Positions 37,538 to 47,407 of a stretch of DNA of 64,000 nucleotides are shown here, piece after piece. This DNA comes from Chersky-840 sp963810195 (GTDB lineage Bacteria > Actinomycetota > Acidimicrobiia > Acidimicrobiales > UBA8190): positions 992,001 through 1,056,000 of the forward strand of contig CAWEMO010000001.1 of the NCBI GenBank assembly GCA_963810195.1, written 5' to 3'. How positions within the stretch are numbered: position 1 is the first letter of the stretch; each line of letters starts with the position of its first letter. A program made the translations under genes and the position numbers. Under the pieces are notes generated by a model. That model saw only the letters and a program-made list of their open reading frames with translations. It was not told the origin of the DNA and did no database searches.

Positions 37538-38133
37538 GACAGTGCGGCGAGTGCCGCCCATACGTGGTCGACCTCGGAGACCAGCTGCGCCCGGTCCCCC
37601 GAATTGTCGATCACGAAGTCGGCGCCGCGGCGGCGTTCCTCGCGGCCGGCCTGCGCCGCCACCCGGGCCTCGGCGTCCTGGCGCGAAAAGCCCCGTTGGC
37701 CCACCAGGCGCTCGACGGCGACCTCGACGGGGCAATCGACCACCACGACGACGTCCAGCGCCAGCACGGCGCGGTGCTCGGGCTTGAGCAGGGGGATGTC
37801 GAGCACCACCACGCGGTCGCCCCCCTCCTCGGCGGCCCGGCGCTCGGCCATGACCACCGAGATGGCGGGGTGGGTGATGGCATTGAGGGCCGCCAGCGAC
37901 TCGGGGTCGGCGAAGGCGACGGCCGCCAGGGCGGCGCGGTCGACGGTCCCGTCGGCGGCGAGGATCCCTGTCCCGAACCGGTCCACCAGCGGCTGGAAGG
38001 CGGGGCCCCCGGGCACCACGACCTCACGGGCGATGCGGTCGGCGTCGATGAGGACCGCCCCCCGCTGCACCAGGAGCTCCCCGACCGACGACTTCCCCGA
38101 GCCGATGCCTCCGGTCAGCCCGACGGCGAGCAC
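37522..38133 (-). CDS. coaE: dephospho-CoA kinase
   Basis: A 203-residue P-loop kinase that makes CoA from dephospho-CoA. The N-terminal GLTGGIGSGKSSV is the Walker A motif (residues about 6-18). Further motifs are IDADRIAREVV, ITHPAI, LDIPLL and the lid-region Arg residues, with FVIDNSGD near the end. GTG 38133 was chosen because homology starts there. It lies 5 bp after the glycosyltransferase gene. Actinobacterial CoaE often carries a C-terminal extra domain; this one does not. Confidence 0.94.
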   Translation of the reverse strand: MLAVGLTGGIGSGKSSVGELLVQRGAVLIDADRIAREVVVPGGPAFQPLVDRFGTGILAADGTVDRAALAAVAFADPESLAALNAITHPAISVVMAERRAAEEGGDRVVVLDIPLLKPEHRAVLALDVVVVVDCPVEVAVERLVGQRGFSRQDAEARVAAQAGREERRRGADFVIDNSGDRAQLVSEVDHVWAALAALSHPER

Positions 38134-38138
38134 CGCCG

Positions 38139-39377
38139 CTACCGCCGGGGGCGCTTCCCGGCGACGGCCTCGTCCACCAGAGCTTCGAGGGTCCCCGACG
38201 CGGTCGCGTCCCAGGAGAGCTCGTCGGCGCGGGTACGCGCACCGTGGCCCAGGCGCGCCCGCAGCACGCGGTCGGTGAGCACGTCCCGGAGCGCGTCGGC
38301 GAATGCGGGCGCGGGCGCGTGCGCACCGTGCCGGCCGTGACCGGGCTCGACGTCCACCACCAGCCCGCTCACGTGGTCCTCGACGGCGTCGACGTGACCG
38401 GCGATGCGCGACACCACCGCCGGCGTGGCGCACGCTCCCGCCTCGCTGATGGTCATGCCCCACCCCTCGCGCTGGGACGTGCTGGCCAGGACCCAGGCGC
38501 GGCGGTAGACGTCGAGCAGCTCCTTGTCCTCTTTGAACCCGGGGAGATCGAGCCAATCCTCGGCGCCGACGGCGCGCCGGCGCGCCTCGAGCCCGGCGCG
38601 TTCATAGCCCTCGCCGACGATCACGGCCCGCAGGTCGGGGACCGACCGCCGCACCTCCGCCAGCGCGTCGACGAGCAACTCGAAGCGCTTGACCGGGACG
38701 AGGCGGCCGACGGCCACCACCAACGGATGCGGCGAGCGCGCCCCGCCCGGCGCGAACAGGTCGTCGATGCCGGGACGGACGACGCCCACCCGTGAAGGCC
38801 GGAGACCGAGCATGGCCACGATCTCGCGGCGCGACGACTCCGACAGCGTGACGACGCGCGTGCCCCGGTACAGCGGCGGAGCCACCCGTCGCTCGACGAA
38901 GGCGCCGGCACGGGCGTGCCACGGTCGCAGCGTCATCTGCCACATCTCGGCGTGCACGTGGTGCAGGAAGGTGATGCGAGGGCAGCGTGCCCACAACGGC
39001 GAGAAGAAGGGCATGCCGTTCCAGATCTCGACCAGTCCGTCGGGCGTCCCCCGCCGGCCCACCAACCCGCTCAGCGCGCTGCGGGGGAAGACGGAGTAGC
39101 GCTGGCCCTTGCGCAGCACGTGATACCCGTCGCGCTCGGCCCGGGCCCGGTGCCCGCTGGCCACCGACGTGCGCATCGTGACGTCGAGGCCGGCCCCGGC
39201 CCAACGCGACGCCACGTGGTGCGCGTGCCGCTCGGAGCCCCCCGCCTCGGGATCGTCGAGATCGCGCCAGGCGAGCATCTGCACCCGGCGCATCCCGAGC
39301 TCGAGGGCGCGCCCCGCGACCTCGTCGAGCTTGACCGGCGCCGTCCACTCCCCTGCCCGCTGCCGGACCTCGGTCAC
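38139..39377 (-). CDS. glycosyltransferase family 4 (GT-B)
   Basis: A 412-residue protein. The N-terminal half has DPEAGGSERHAHHVA, a sugar-acceptor domain motif. The C-terminal half has VVAVGRLVPVKRFELLVDA, VIVGEGYER and a nucleotide-sugar site STSQREGWGMTISEAGACATPAV with the family E-x7-E arrangement. It probably adds a sugar from a nucleotide donor to a cell-surface glycan. It lies beside a flippase and an FAD-dependent mutase-like gene on the same strand. Specificity is unknown. Confidence 0.88.
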   Translation of the reverse strand: MTEVRQRAGEWTAPVKLDEVAGRALELGMRRVQMLAWRDLDDPEAGGSERHAHHVASRWAGAGLDVTMRTSVASGHRARAERDGYHVLRKGQRYSVFPRSALSGLVGRRGTPDGLVEIWNGMPFFSPLWARCPRITFLHHVHAEMWQMTLRPWHARAGAFVERRVAPPLYRGTRVVTLSESSRREIVAMLGLRPSRVGVVRPGIDDLFAPGGARSPHPLVVAVGRLVPVKRFELLVDALAEVRRSVPDLRAVIVGEGYERAGLEARRRAVGAEDWLDLPGFKEDKELLDVYRRAWVLASTSQREGWGMTISEAGACATPAVVSRIAGHVDAVEDHVSGLVVDVEPGHGRHGAHAPAPAFADALRDVLTDRVLRARLGHGARTRADELSWDATASGTLEALVDEAVAGKRPRR

Positions 39378-39441
39378 CGGTCGTCCTGGCGCCGGGGCGG
39401 CAGCGACCGCCAGGGTTCGAGGGTGACGAGCGGCACGCGGG

Positions 39442-40851
39442 TCACGCTAGTGAATCGGAAGCCTCCGAAGACGCACTGTCGGCCAGAGCCCGGCGACCGA
39501 CGCTGCGACGGTGCACGATCACGAAGCAGGCGGTCGTGGTGGCGCACAACCCCACCTGCACGGCGAGGTCGGCACGGGCCGTACCCAGGTACTGCCCCCC
39601 GGCCGCGGCGGTGGCGGCCGCCAGGGCACCGGCGCCCACCGCCAGGACGACCAGCACCCACCGCCACCCGATCCCGAGCAGGTAGATGGCCAGGGCAACG
39701 GTCACCGACATGAGGATCATGGCGAGGACGAGGGTCGAGAAGGCGGGGGCGGCGGCCGTGAACTTCTGCCCGAAGACCAGGGCCAGGACCCGGTGCGCGG
39801 CGAACACGGCCATGGCCAGCAGGACCGTGCATGGGATGGCCATGACCGCCAGGGTGTGCGCCAGCTGGCGTAGCGCGTGCGAGCCCTCCTGGTGCCGGAT
39901 GGTGGCCTCGGGCAGCAGGTAGTTGACGAGCACCAGGGCGACGAACACGAGGGCCTTGGACGGGACCGAGATGGCCGCATAGGCGCCGGAGTGATGCGGC
40001 GCCTTGCTACCGAGCAGGATGACGTCGGTGTTCTGCAGCACGGCCAGGAGCAGGAGGCTGCCCAGGGCGGTGAACACGTCGGCGAGAAGGACCTTGCCGC
40101 CGTGCACCGACATGGCCACGGCTCCGCCGCTCTCCTCGACCGCCACCTCGGGCTCGGCCTCCAGCTCCGAGGTCGAAGTGCGCGCCACGGCGCGGGTGGC
40201 GGTGATGCGGGCGTGGGTGGCCGTGACCAGCTCCGCCACCAAGAGGCCCAGCGCGGCCCCCTCCACCTTGAACTCGGCGGCCAGTCCCACCGTGAGGGCA
40301 CAGCGCATGACCGCCTCGGTGACGAGGTTGATCGAGAGGTCCTTGTAGTCCCGGCTGACCTGGAGCAGGCCGCGGTCGATGGACAGGAGGACCCAGACCC
40401 CGCCCGCCGTGAGGATCTCCGCCACCCCGCTCGGCGACGGCAGGGAGAGCGCGTGGGCCACGGGCACGCGGATCAGCCACGTGAGGAGCGCGAACACGAC
40501 CAGCGAGCCCTCGACGACGCGATGGGTGCGGGCCACCCAGGGCCGTACCCGGTCTCCGAGCCCGCGCACCCGCCAGGCCGAGACCCTGCGCACCACGCCC
40601 ACGAGCAGCGCCGTGCCCGGCTGCGACACCACCAGGAAGAGCCCGAGGAGGACGATCAGGGTGCCGTATTGGCGCGTGCTGAGCACGTGGGCCACGAAGA
40701 CCGTCGTGAGCAGGCTGACCACGCCGACGAGGGCGGCGGCGATGGCGAGGGGGATGGCGTGGCGGATCTCCGATGCACCCGTCGGGACGCGGCCCGTCCG
40801 GGACAGGCGCCCCCCGCGCGCAGCGGGATCGTCCGCGGCCGCCGGTGGCAC
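39442..40851 (-). CDS. polysaccharide flippase-like membrane protein
   Basis: A 469-residue protein with about 12-14 hydrophobic segments and the layout of Wzx/MATE-like polysaccharide exporters. Conserved-type features include the N-terminal FVAHVLSTRQYGTLIVLLG, the mid-protein NTDVILLGSKAPHHSGAYAA and VFGQKFTAAAPAF. It probably translocates lipid-linked glycans. The neighbouring glycosyltransferase and oxidoreductase support a glycan pathway. Its GTG start region overlaps the stop of the FAD-dependent oxidoreductase gene. Confidence 0.85.
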   Translation of the reverse strand: MPPAAADDPAARGGRLSRTGRVPTGASEIRHAIPLAIAAALVGVVSLLTTVFVAHVLSTRQYGTLIVLLGLFLVVSQPGTALLVGVVRRVSAWRVRGLGDRVRPWVARTHRVVEGSLVVFALLTWLIRVPVAHALSLPSPSGVAEILTAGGVWVLLSIDRGLLQVSRDYKDLSINLVTEAVMRCALTVGLAAEFKVEGAALGLLVAELVTATHARITATRAVARTSTSELEAEPEVAVEESGGAVAMSVHGGKVLLADVFTALGSLLLLAVLQNTDVILLGSKAPHHSGAYAAISVPSKALVFVALVLVNYLLPEATIRHQEGSHALRQLAHTLAVMAIPCTVLLAMAVFAAHRVLALVFGQKFTAAAPAFSTLVLAMILMSVTVALAIYLLGIGWRWVLVVLAVGAGALAAATAAAGGQYLGTARADLAVQVGLCATTTACFVIVHRRSVGRRALADSASSEASDSLA

Positions 40852-42404
40852 TACGGCGCGCCGTTGTCCGTGACGGTGACGGTGGCGGTGGCGGCGCGCC
40901 GGGGCACGATGGGTGCCTCACGACCCGTGCCGTGCTCCGGGCTCGCCCCGGGCCCCTCCTCGTGGTACTCCTCGTCGACGTTCACCGACCAGATGTCATG
41001 GCCGGCGTCCCCCACGATGTTCTCCACCGTGAGCATGGCCGTGTACATGGAGTGGTCCTGGTTGTTGTACTTGTGCATCCCGTTGCGGCCCACGGGGTGG
41101 ACGTTGGGCACCTCGGCGGCCAGCCAGTGGCGCAAGGTGTCCACCGCCCCCCGGTAGGCGTCGTCGTAGACGGGGTAGGCCTTGGGCATGCGCACCACGT
41201 AGCCCCTTTCGACGGCGCTCGCCTCCACCAGCCCGATGGAGGCGAGTTCGGCGGTGGCCAGGGCGATCAGCTCGTCGTCGGCGCGGTCCCACAGGTCGTC
41301 GCCCTCGAAGACGAAGTACTCCATCCCCAGACAGGTGGTGCCGTCTCGCACCATGAACGGCGACCATGCGCCGAAGTTCTGGATGCGCCCCACCAACACC
41401 GTGGGGGAGTGGATGTAGATCCAGTTGTCGGGGAACCCGCCGCCTTCGGGCACCACCAGCGCCACGGTGAGGAAGTCGCGGTAGTGCAGGGCGCCCGCCG
41501 CGGCCAGCACCTCGGGCGGCGGGGGCGGGTCCAAGGCCCGTACCAGCTCGGAGAAGGGCATCGAGCTCACGACGTGGTCGGTGGCGACCCGGGTCCGTTG
41601 CCCGGCGTGGTCGAAGACCACCGCCACGGCCCCGCCGGGGCCGCGCTCGATCCTCGTCACCGGACTCTGGAGCAGCACCTCGACCCCGGCCTTCTCGAGA
41701 AGGTCCCGGCACGTCTCCCACATCATGCCCGGGCCGAGCTTGGGGTACTGGAACTCCTCGATCAGGCTGGTGACCTGCTTGGAGCGCTCCCGTTGCCCTC
41801 CGATCAGCCGGGCGCGCAGGGGCTCCCACACCGCCTTCCACAGCGACATCCCCTTGATGCGCTGGGCGCCCCAGTCGGCGGAGACCTCGGAAGGGGGCAC
41901 CCCCCACACCTTTTCGCTGTAGGTCTTGAAGAAGTGCTCGTAGAGCCGCCACCCGTAGTTGGCCACCACGTAGCCCTCCAGGGTGCTCTGGTCCTTCGGG
42001 GGGGCGACCCGCACCTTGAGGTACGACAACCCGCACAACGCGGCCTCGGACAGACCCAGGTTGCGCAGGGCGTTGAGGACGTTGATGGGGTAGTCGTAGA
42101 ACTTGCCCTCGTAGTAGATCCGGCTCATCCGAGGCCGCAGCAGGAAGTCCCCCGGGGCCAGGATCTCGTGCCACAGCTCCTCGACCCGCGCCACCTTGGT
42201 GAAGAAGCGGTGTCCCCCGATGTCGAAGCGCCACCCATCGCGCTCGACGGTGCGGCTGATCCCCCCCACCACGTCGTCGGCCTCGAGCACCAGGGCGTCG
42301 CAGCCCGCCTTGGAGAGCTGGTAAGCGGCCGTGAGCCCCGCCGGCCCGGCGCCGATCACCACCACCGGGCGATCGCCTCGCCGTGCCGCCGTCGTCTGTG
42401 TCAC
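40851..42404 (-). CDS. FAD-dependent NAD(P)-binding oxidoreductase, UDP-galactopyranose-mutase-like
   Basis: A protein of about 517 residues. The N-terminal dinucleotide site is VVVIGAGPAGLTAAYQLS, followed by an acidic LEADDVVGG and a conserved FDIGGHRFFTK motif. These mark protoporphyrinogen-oxidase/UDP-galactopyranose mutase-like amine oxidases. Other motifs are KVWGVPPSEVSADWGAQRI and PVGRNGMHKYNNQDHS. It likely modifies a sugar nucleotide or a lipid-linked glycan. GTG 42404 is preferred; an in-frame upstream start at 42443 is possible. Confidence 0.88.
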   Translation of the reverse strand: MTQTTAARRGDRPVVVIGAGPAGLTAAYQLSKAGCDALVLEADDVVGGISRTVERDGWRFDIGGHRFFTKVARVEELWHEILAPGDFLLRPRMSRIYYEGKFYDYPINVLNALRNLGLSEAALCGLSYLKVRVAPPKDQSTLEGYVVANYGWRLYEHFFKTYSEKVWGVPPSEVSADWGAQRIKGMSLWKAVWEPLRARLIGGQRERSKQVTSLIEEFQYPKLGPGMMWETCRDLLEKAGVEVLLQSPVTRIERGPGGAVAVVFDHAGQRTRVATDHVVSSMPFSELVRALDPPPPPEVLAAAGALHYRDFLTVALVVPEGGGFPDNWIYIHSPTVLVGRIQNFGAWSPFMVRDGTTCLGMEYFVFEGDDLWDRADDELIALATAELASIGLVEASAVERGYVVRMPKAYPVYDDAYRGAVDTLRHWLAAEVPNVHPVGRNGMHKYNNQDHSMYTAMLTVENIVGDAGHDIWSVNVDEEYHEEGPGASPEHGTGREAPIVPRRAATATVTVTDNGAP

Positions 42405-42545
42405 CTCGCCCCCAGCTCCACTTCGTCCGGCTGCCGGCCCCATCCCAGGCTACCGGCTGGAGCGGCGTTCATCCCTGGCATACGCGCCTCGGACGCGGCG
42501 CCCGGCGCCGGTCGCCGGCCGGCCCGGGGCACGCGAAACCCCGGG

Positions 42546-43695
42546 TCAAGGGATGTACAGGTTGGTGAAGGCCAGAAGGGCGTACAGGCCCAGTCCGGCC
42601 GCGGCCACGGGCAGCACCACCCGCTCGACGCGCCGGGACGACGTCACGGTCGCCCCCGCCAGCACCAACGGGAAGGCCGACAGCGCGTAGCGCTCGAAGC
42701 CGTCGAGGTTGGACGCCGTGAGCGCCACCACCAGCACCGCGGCCGCGTAGGCGGAGTACGCCGCGGGCCAACGCCGCACCGCCACCACCAGCAGGGCCAC
42801 GGCGAGCAGCACCCACGGAAGATGGAGGGCCTCGCCGAGGTGCCGGTCGTGGACGAGCAGCGACGCGTCGTGCGCCAGGGTGCGGAACGGGTCGGCCACG
42901 CCTCCCCGATGCGAGCCCTGCTCCTGCACCTTGAGGGGGGCGAGGACGTCCCCGTAGCGCCATCCCACCCAACCGAGGAAGGCGGCGAAACCCACGACCG
43001 GCCCCACCACGGCCGCGGTCCGGGCGGCGCGCCGGGGTCGGGCCGCGTCGCGCAGCCCCCGCAGCCCCTCGACGGCAGCGGGGACGACCAGCAGGACGCC
43101 CACGGGCCGGGTGGCGGCGGCGGCGAGCCCGAGCGCGGCGGCCCACCACCACGACCGCGCCCGCAGTGCGAGCAGCGCGCCCACGCTCAGGGCCAGCAGC
43201 GTGCCCTCGGCGTACCCCATGACCTGAGTGAACGCCGGTGGCGCCAGACACAACAGCCACGCGGCGCGGCGGCCGAGGGCGGCGTCGCCCGTCTCCCGTT
43301 GCGCCAGCAGGGCCAGGAGGGCCGTGGCGGCGAAAGCCGAAGCGTTGGCCACCACCAGCAGGGCGGTGCCGAAGCCGACCCCCGGCACGTACGACAGTGC
43401 CCGCGTGAGCAGTGGTACGAGAGGGAAGAACCGCAGCGAGCTGTGCCCCGCGCCGGCGTAGCCGTGGCGGGCGATGGACTCGTACCAGCTGGCGTCCCAC
43501 CCGAGCAACCCCTGGTGCACCCGCGCCGCCACCGAAGCCAGGGGATGGGTCCGCGTCCACGAGCTCGTGCGCGACCGCGAGCGCACCCCCCACCACGACG
43601 CGGGCGACGAGCCACGGTGCCACCGCGGTGCGCAGCGCCCAGGACAGCTGGTTCCCTCCCGGCAGGCCGCGCCGTTCCAGCATCGGGGCGCGCAT
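42546..43695 (-). pseudogene. multi-pass membrane glycosyltransferase (mannosyltransferase-like), frameshifted at its N-terminus
   Basis: From 42546 to about 43541 the frame encodes a multi-pass membrane protein with GWDASWYESIARHGYAG, a GT-C-type first-loop motif, and many Leu/Ala/Val-rich segments (TRPVGVLLVVPAAV). The expected N-terminal hydrophobic segment (RTAVAPWLVARVVVGGALAV) is in another frame beginning at ATG 43695. A single extra C in the run at 43541-43544 (coding CCCC) joins them exactly (DADPS to LASVAARV). This is a true frameshift or a base-call error. Family resemblance is to PIG-V/GT-C mannosyltransferases. Confidence 0.75.
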
Positions 43696-43836
43696 CCCTG
43701 CATGGTAATGACGACCCCGTCGCCGCCCCCGTCCGAGTGCCCGGTTGTCCGGCGGCGTGCCGTCTACCATGGCGCCCCAACGGCGCCCAGGGGGCTGCGC
43801 GTCCGAGCAGGGCGAGGGCGAGGGCGAGGGGGACCG

Positions 43837-45504
43837 ATGGCTGACTCCGCGGACCGATACGACCGGCGGGCCTTCCTAGTGCGTGGCGCCTCCACCGCCG
43901 CCGCCGTGGGATTGGCGGGGGTGGGTCTGCCGGCCCTGCTGTCGGGGTGCGGGACCAGCAACGGCGGCTCGGCGACACCGCGGGTCTCGACGCCGGGGGT
44001 GAGCACGGCGACACCCCGGCGCGGTGGGACGATCACCGTCGGCCTGAACTCGGAGATCGACGGGTTCCTGCCCTCGGCCAGCCACTGGGACAACTCCGGG
44101 CTGACCTACGCCAACACCCTGTACGACTCGCTGACCCGGGTGGGCGCCGACGGCACGGCCCGCCCCTATCTGGCTCAGTCGGTGACGCCCAACCGCGACA
44201 TGACGCAGTGGACGATCACCCTGCGCCCGGGGATCAAGTTCCACGACGGGTCGGCGCTCGACGCCGACGTCGTCCTGGCCAACATCCAGGCGCTGCAGAC
44301 CTCGGCGCTCACCGGTCAGGCCCTGCGCGGGGTGGTCGACAGCGTGAGCAAGGTGGGCGACATGGCGGTGCTGGTGTCGTGCGCCGAGCCCATCGTCGCC
44401 TTCCCCCATTACCTGGCCACCCAGGTCGGCTACGTGATCGGCATGGCCCAGCTCGAGAGCCAGAGCTCGACCAAGCCCATCGGCACAGGACCCTTCTCGC
44501 TGCAGTCGTGGGAGCCCAACGACCACCTGACCGCCGTGCGCAACCCCGACTACTGGCGTCCGGGCCTGCCGTACCTCGACAGCGTCACCTACAAGCCCAT
44601 CGCCAACGACCAGTCACGGGAGGCGTCGCTGCGGTCGGGGACCGTCGACCTGATGGTGACGCGCGATCCCAACACCATCCGTGACCTGCGCGACGACTCC
44701 AGCTACCAGCAGGTGCTGAACCCCAAGGTGGGCCAAGGGGACATGGACTTCGTCATCCTCAACACCGACGTCGACCCCACCAACGACCCCCTGGTGCGCC
44801 AGGCCATCGCCTGCGCCACGGACGCCGACGAGCTGGTGAAGCTGTTCGGGGTCGGCGTGGCCGTGCCCAACCTCAGCCTCTTCCCCGCCGGGTCCCCCTA
44901 CCGCCCCACCGCCAACGGCTACCCGCAATACGACCTGAACAAAGCCAAGGCGCTCGTGGCCCAGGCGGCACCCAACCACGGGGGCAGCATCGAGATCGCG
45001 CTGGCGACGATCACCGACCCCCGCCTGCTCGAAGAGATCCAGGCCGTGTCCAGCATGTGGGGGCAGGCCGGGATCAAGACCACGGTGACCCAGATCGAGC
45101 AGGTCACCTTCATCGACAACCTGGTCACGGGGAAGTTCCAGGCCTACACCGACGAGATGTTCGGGGCCTCGGACCCCGACCTCAATTACGTGTGGTTGAG
45201 CCCCACCACCGCCAACCCGCCCATCGCGCTCAACTTCGCGCGCAACAAGGACGATCAGCTGGAGGCGGCGCTGCAACAGGGACGCACGTCCTCGGCACAG
45301 CAGACACGGGTCCAGGCCTACCAGGAGGTGGACAAGCGCCTCGCCCAGGATCTCCCCTACATCTGGATCTCCCTGGCGACGTGGTCACTCACAGGAAGCG
45401 ACTCGGTGATGAACTTCAACAACCTCATCTTCCCCGACGGGTCCCGCTCGCTCGGCTTCGCCAACGGGACCTTCGAGCCCACGCCGATGTGGCGAAAGGC
45501 CTGA
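43837..45504 (+). CDS. peptide ABC transporter substrate-binding lipoprotein (DppA/OppA-like, family 5)
   Basis: A 555-residue extracytoplasmic binding protein. The N-terminus has twin Arg (RRAFLVRG) and a lipobox LSGC near residue 32, so export by Tat followed by lipidation is possible. Family 5 features include GTITVGLNSEIDGFLP, TLRPGIKFHDGSALDADVV and IANDQSREASLRSGTVDLM. ATG 43837 follows GAGGGGGA. It heads a five-gene transport operon with two permeases and two ATPases. Confidence 0.93.
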   Translation: MADSADRYDRRAFLVRGASTAAAVGLAGVGLPALLSGCGTSNGGSATPRVSTPGVSTATPRRGGTITVGLNSEIDGFLPSASHWDNSGLTYANTLYDSLTRVGADGTARPYLAQSVTPNRDMTQWTITLRPGIKFHDGSALDADVVLANIQALQTSALTGQALRGVVDSVSKVGDMAVLVSCAEPIVAFPHYLATQVGYVIGMAQLESQSSTKPIGTGPFSLQSWEPNDHLTAVRNPDYWRPGLPYLDSVTYKPIANDQSREASLRSGTVDLMVTRDPNTIRDLRDDSSYQQVLNPKVGQGDMDFVILNTDVDPTNDPLVRQAIACATDADELVKLFGVGVAVPNLSLFPAGSPYRPTANGYPQYDLNKAKALVAQAAPNHGGSIEIALATITDPRLLEEIQAVSSMWGQAGIKTTVTQIEQVTFIDNLVTGKFQAYTDEMFGASDPDLNYVWLSPTTANPPIALNFARNKDDQLEAALQQGRTSSAQQTRVQAYQEVDKRLAQDLPYIWISLATWSLTGSDSVMNFNNLIFPDGSRSLGFANGTFEPTPMWRKA

Positions 45505-45513
45505 GCGCTGCCC

Positions 45514-46458
45514 ATGGCCCGGTACGTCGCCAGCCGCCTGGTGCAGTTGGTCGTCATCTGCTTCCTCATCTCGGTCTTCGCCTTCCTGCTCGTCCACCTC
45601 CTCCCCGGCGACCCCACCCTTTCGATCCTGGGCCCCAACGACACCCCCGCGGCGCGCCACATCCTCTTGAAGCAGCTCGGGCTCAACAAGGGCCTCGTGG
45701 CGCAGTACGGCACCTGGATCTCCAACATCTTCCACGGCAACCTGGGGGCGTCGTTCCTGACCAAGCAGACCGTGACCAACGCCTTGAGCGAGGCCGTGCC
45801 CATCGACCTGGAGCTCATCGTCGTGTCGCAGCTCCTCGCCCTCGTCATCGCCATCCCCATGGCCCTCATCGCCTCGCTGCGCCCCAACCGGCCCTTCGAC
45901 CGGGTCGCCACCACGGCCACGTTCGGCATGCTGGCGCTGCCGACCTTCGTGGCGGGCCCGCTCCTCGTTCTGGTGTTCGCGGTCACGCTGCACTGGGCGC
46001 CGGCCACCGGGTTCGTCCGCCTCTCCCAGGGCCTGGGCCCCAACCTCAAGTCGGTGATCCTGCCGTCGGTGGCACTCGCCATCGGGTCGATCACCATCTA
46101 CTACCGGCTGCTGCGCGCCGACCTCATCGCCACCTTGCAGGAGGACTTCGTCACCATGGCGCGCTCGAAGGGCCTGTCCACGCGCTACATCCTGCTGCGC
46201 CACGTGCTGCGCCCCTCGTCGTTCTCGTTGCTGGCCGGGGCCGGCATCAGCATCGGAACCCTCTTCACCGGGGCCTTCGTCGTGGAGATCCTCTTCCAGC
46301 TGCCGGGCATCGGCTACCAGCTCGTGCAGGCCATCTACTCCCGTGACTACCTGGTGGTCCAGGGCATGGCCCTGGTGGCGGCGGTGGCGTTCGTGGTCGT
46401 GAACTTCGCGGTGGACTTCCTCCTCACCATCCTCGACCCGCGGGTGCGCCGTGCCTGA
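45514..46458 (+). CDS. dppB: peptide ABC transporter permease (DppB/OppB)
   Basis: A 314-residue protein with six transmembrane segments. It starts RYVASRLVQLVVICFLISVFAF, includes the LPGDP motif, and carries the EAA-type cytoplasmic loop YIL-LRHVLRPSSFSLLAGAGISIGTL. This part of the channel moves peptides. It lies 9 bp after the binding protein gene and overlaps the next permease gene by 8 bp, so tight coupling is likely. Confidence 0.93.
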   Translation: MARYVASRLVQLVVICFLISVFAFLLVHLLPGDPTLSILGPNDTPAARHILLKQLGLNKGLVAQYGTWISNIFHGNLGASFLTKQTVTNALSEAVPIDLELIVVSQLLALVIAIPMALIASLRPNRPFDRVATTATFGMLALPTFVAGPLLVLVFAVTLHWAPATGFVRLSQGLGPNLKSVILPSVALAIGSITIYYRLLRADLIATLQEDFVTMARSKGLSTRYILLRHVLRPSSFSLLAGAGISIGTLFTGAFVVEILFQLPGIGYQLVQAIYSRDYLVVQGMALVAAVAFVVVNFAVDFLLTILDPRVRRA

Positions 46459-47407
46459 GCTCCCCTCCCAGGTGGCGCTGGAGTCGGACCCCTCCGGCCC
46501 CGAGCGGTCCGAAGGGGGCGGCGTCGGCGCCACAAAGGGAGCCATGGCGGCCCGGCTTCCCGCCAGCGGCCTCCTGTCCAAGAAAGGCGGGCTCGGCCTG
46601 ACCTTCTGGGTGTGCGCGGCCTGGGTCGTGCTCATGATCCTGCTGGCCGTGCTGGCCTCGGTGCTCCCGCTCAAGGCCCCCAACTTCCAGAACTACTCGG
46701 TGGTGAACCAGGGGCCCAGCTTCCACGACCTGCTCGGCACCGACGACCTCGGCCGCGACCTGCTGTCGCGGATCATCTTCGGGTCACGCGTGTCGCTCGT
46801 GATCGGCTTCGCCCCCATCGCGGTGGCCCTCGTGGTGGGGGGGATCGCCGGGCTCCTCGCCGGCTACCGGGGTCGAACGGCGGACACCGTGCTCAACGCG
46901 CTGTCCTTCGTGCTCCTGGCGTTCCCCGCCCTGCTGGCCATCATGGTGGTCGAGCTCTTCTGGGAACCCACGTCGTTGCTCAAGCTCGTCGTGATCTTCT
47001 CCTTCGTCGCCACCCCACTCCTGTTCCGCGTCATGCGGGCCACCACCTTGTCCTTCGCCAGCCGAGAGTTCGTGGTGGCGGCACGCGCCACGGGCGCGAA
47101 GACCATGCGGATCCTGCTGCGCGAGCTGCTCCCCAACGTGCTGCCCGCGGCGGTGTCCTTCGCCCTCATCGGCGTGGCCATCGCCATCGTCCTCGAAGGC
47201 TCGCTCGCGTATCTGGGGCTGTCGATCGGCCTTCCCACGTCGTCGCTCGGGAACATCATCAACGACGGCGTGAACAACAACAACCTCAGCCTGAACCCGT
47301 ATATCGCGCTGTGGCCATCGCTCTACATCTTCTTGCTGCTGACCGCGCTCAACCTCATGGCCGACCGCCTGCGCTCGTACTTCGACATCCGCGAGGTGAA
47401 GCTGTGA
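46451..47407 (+). CDS. dppC: peptide ABC transporter permease (DppC/OppC)
   Basis: A 318-residue permease. The cytosolic N-terminus is rich in Gly/Ser, then about six membrane segments follow. The signature HDLLGTDDLGRDLLSRIIFGSRVSL precedes the conserved loop FVVAARATGAKTMRILLRELLPNVLP. It pairs with DppB to form the translocation pore. It starts with GTG and its stop overlaps the next gene start by 3 bp. Confidence 0.93.
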   Translation: MPELPSQVALESDPSGPERSEGGGVGATKGAMAARLPASGLLSKKGGLGLTFWVCAAWVVLMILLAVLASVLPLKAPNFQNYSVVNQGPSFHDLLGTDDLGRDLLSRIIFGSRVSLVIGFAPIAVALVVGGIAGLLAGYRGRTADTVLNALSFVLLAFPALLAIMVVELFWEPTSLLKLVVIFSFVATPLLFRVMRATTLSFASREFVVAARATGAKTMRILLRELLPNVLPAAVSFALIGVAIAIVLEGSLAYLGLSIGLPTSSLGNIINDGVNNNNLSLNPYIALWPSLYIFLLLTALNLMADRLRSYFDIREVKL

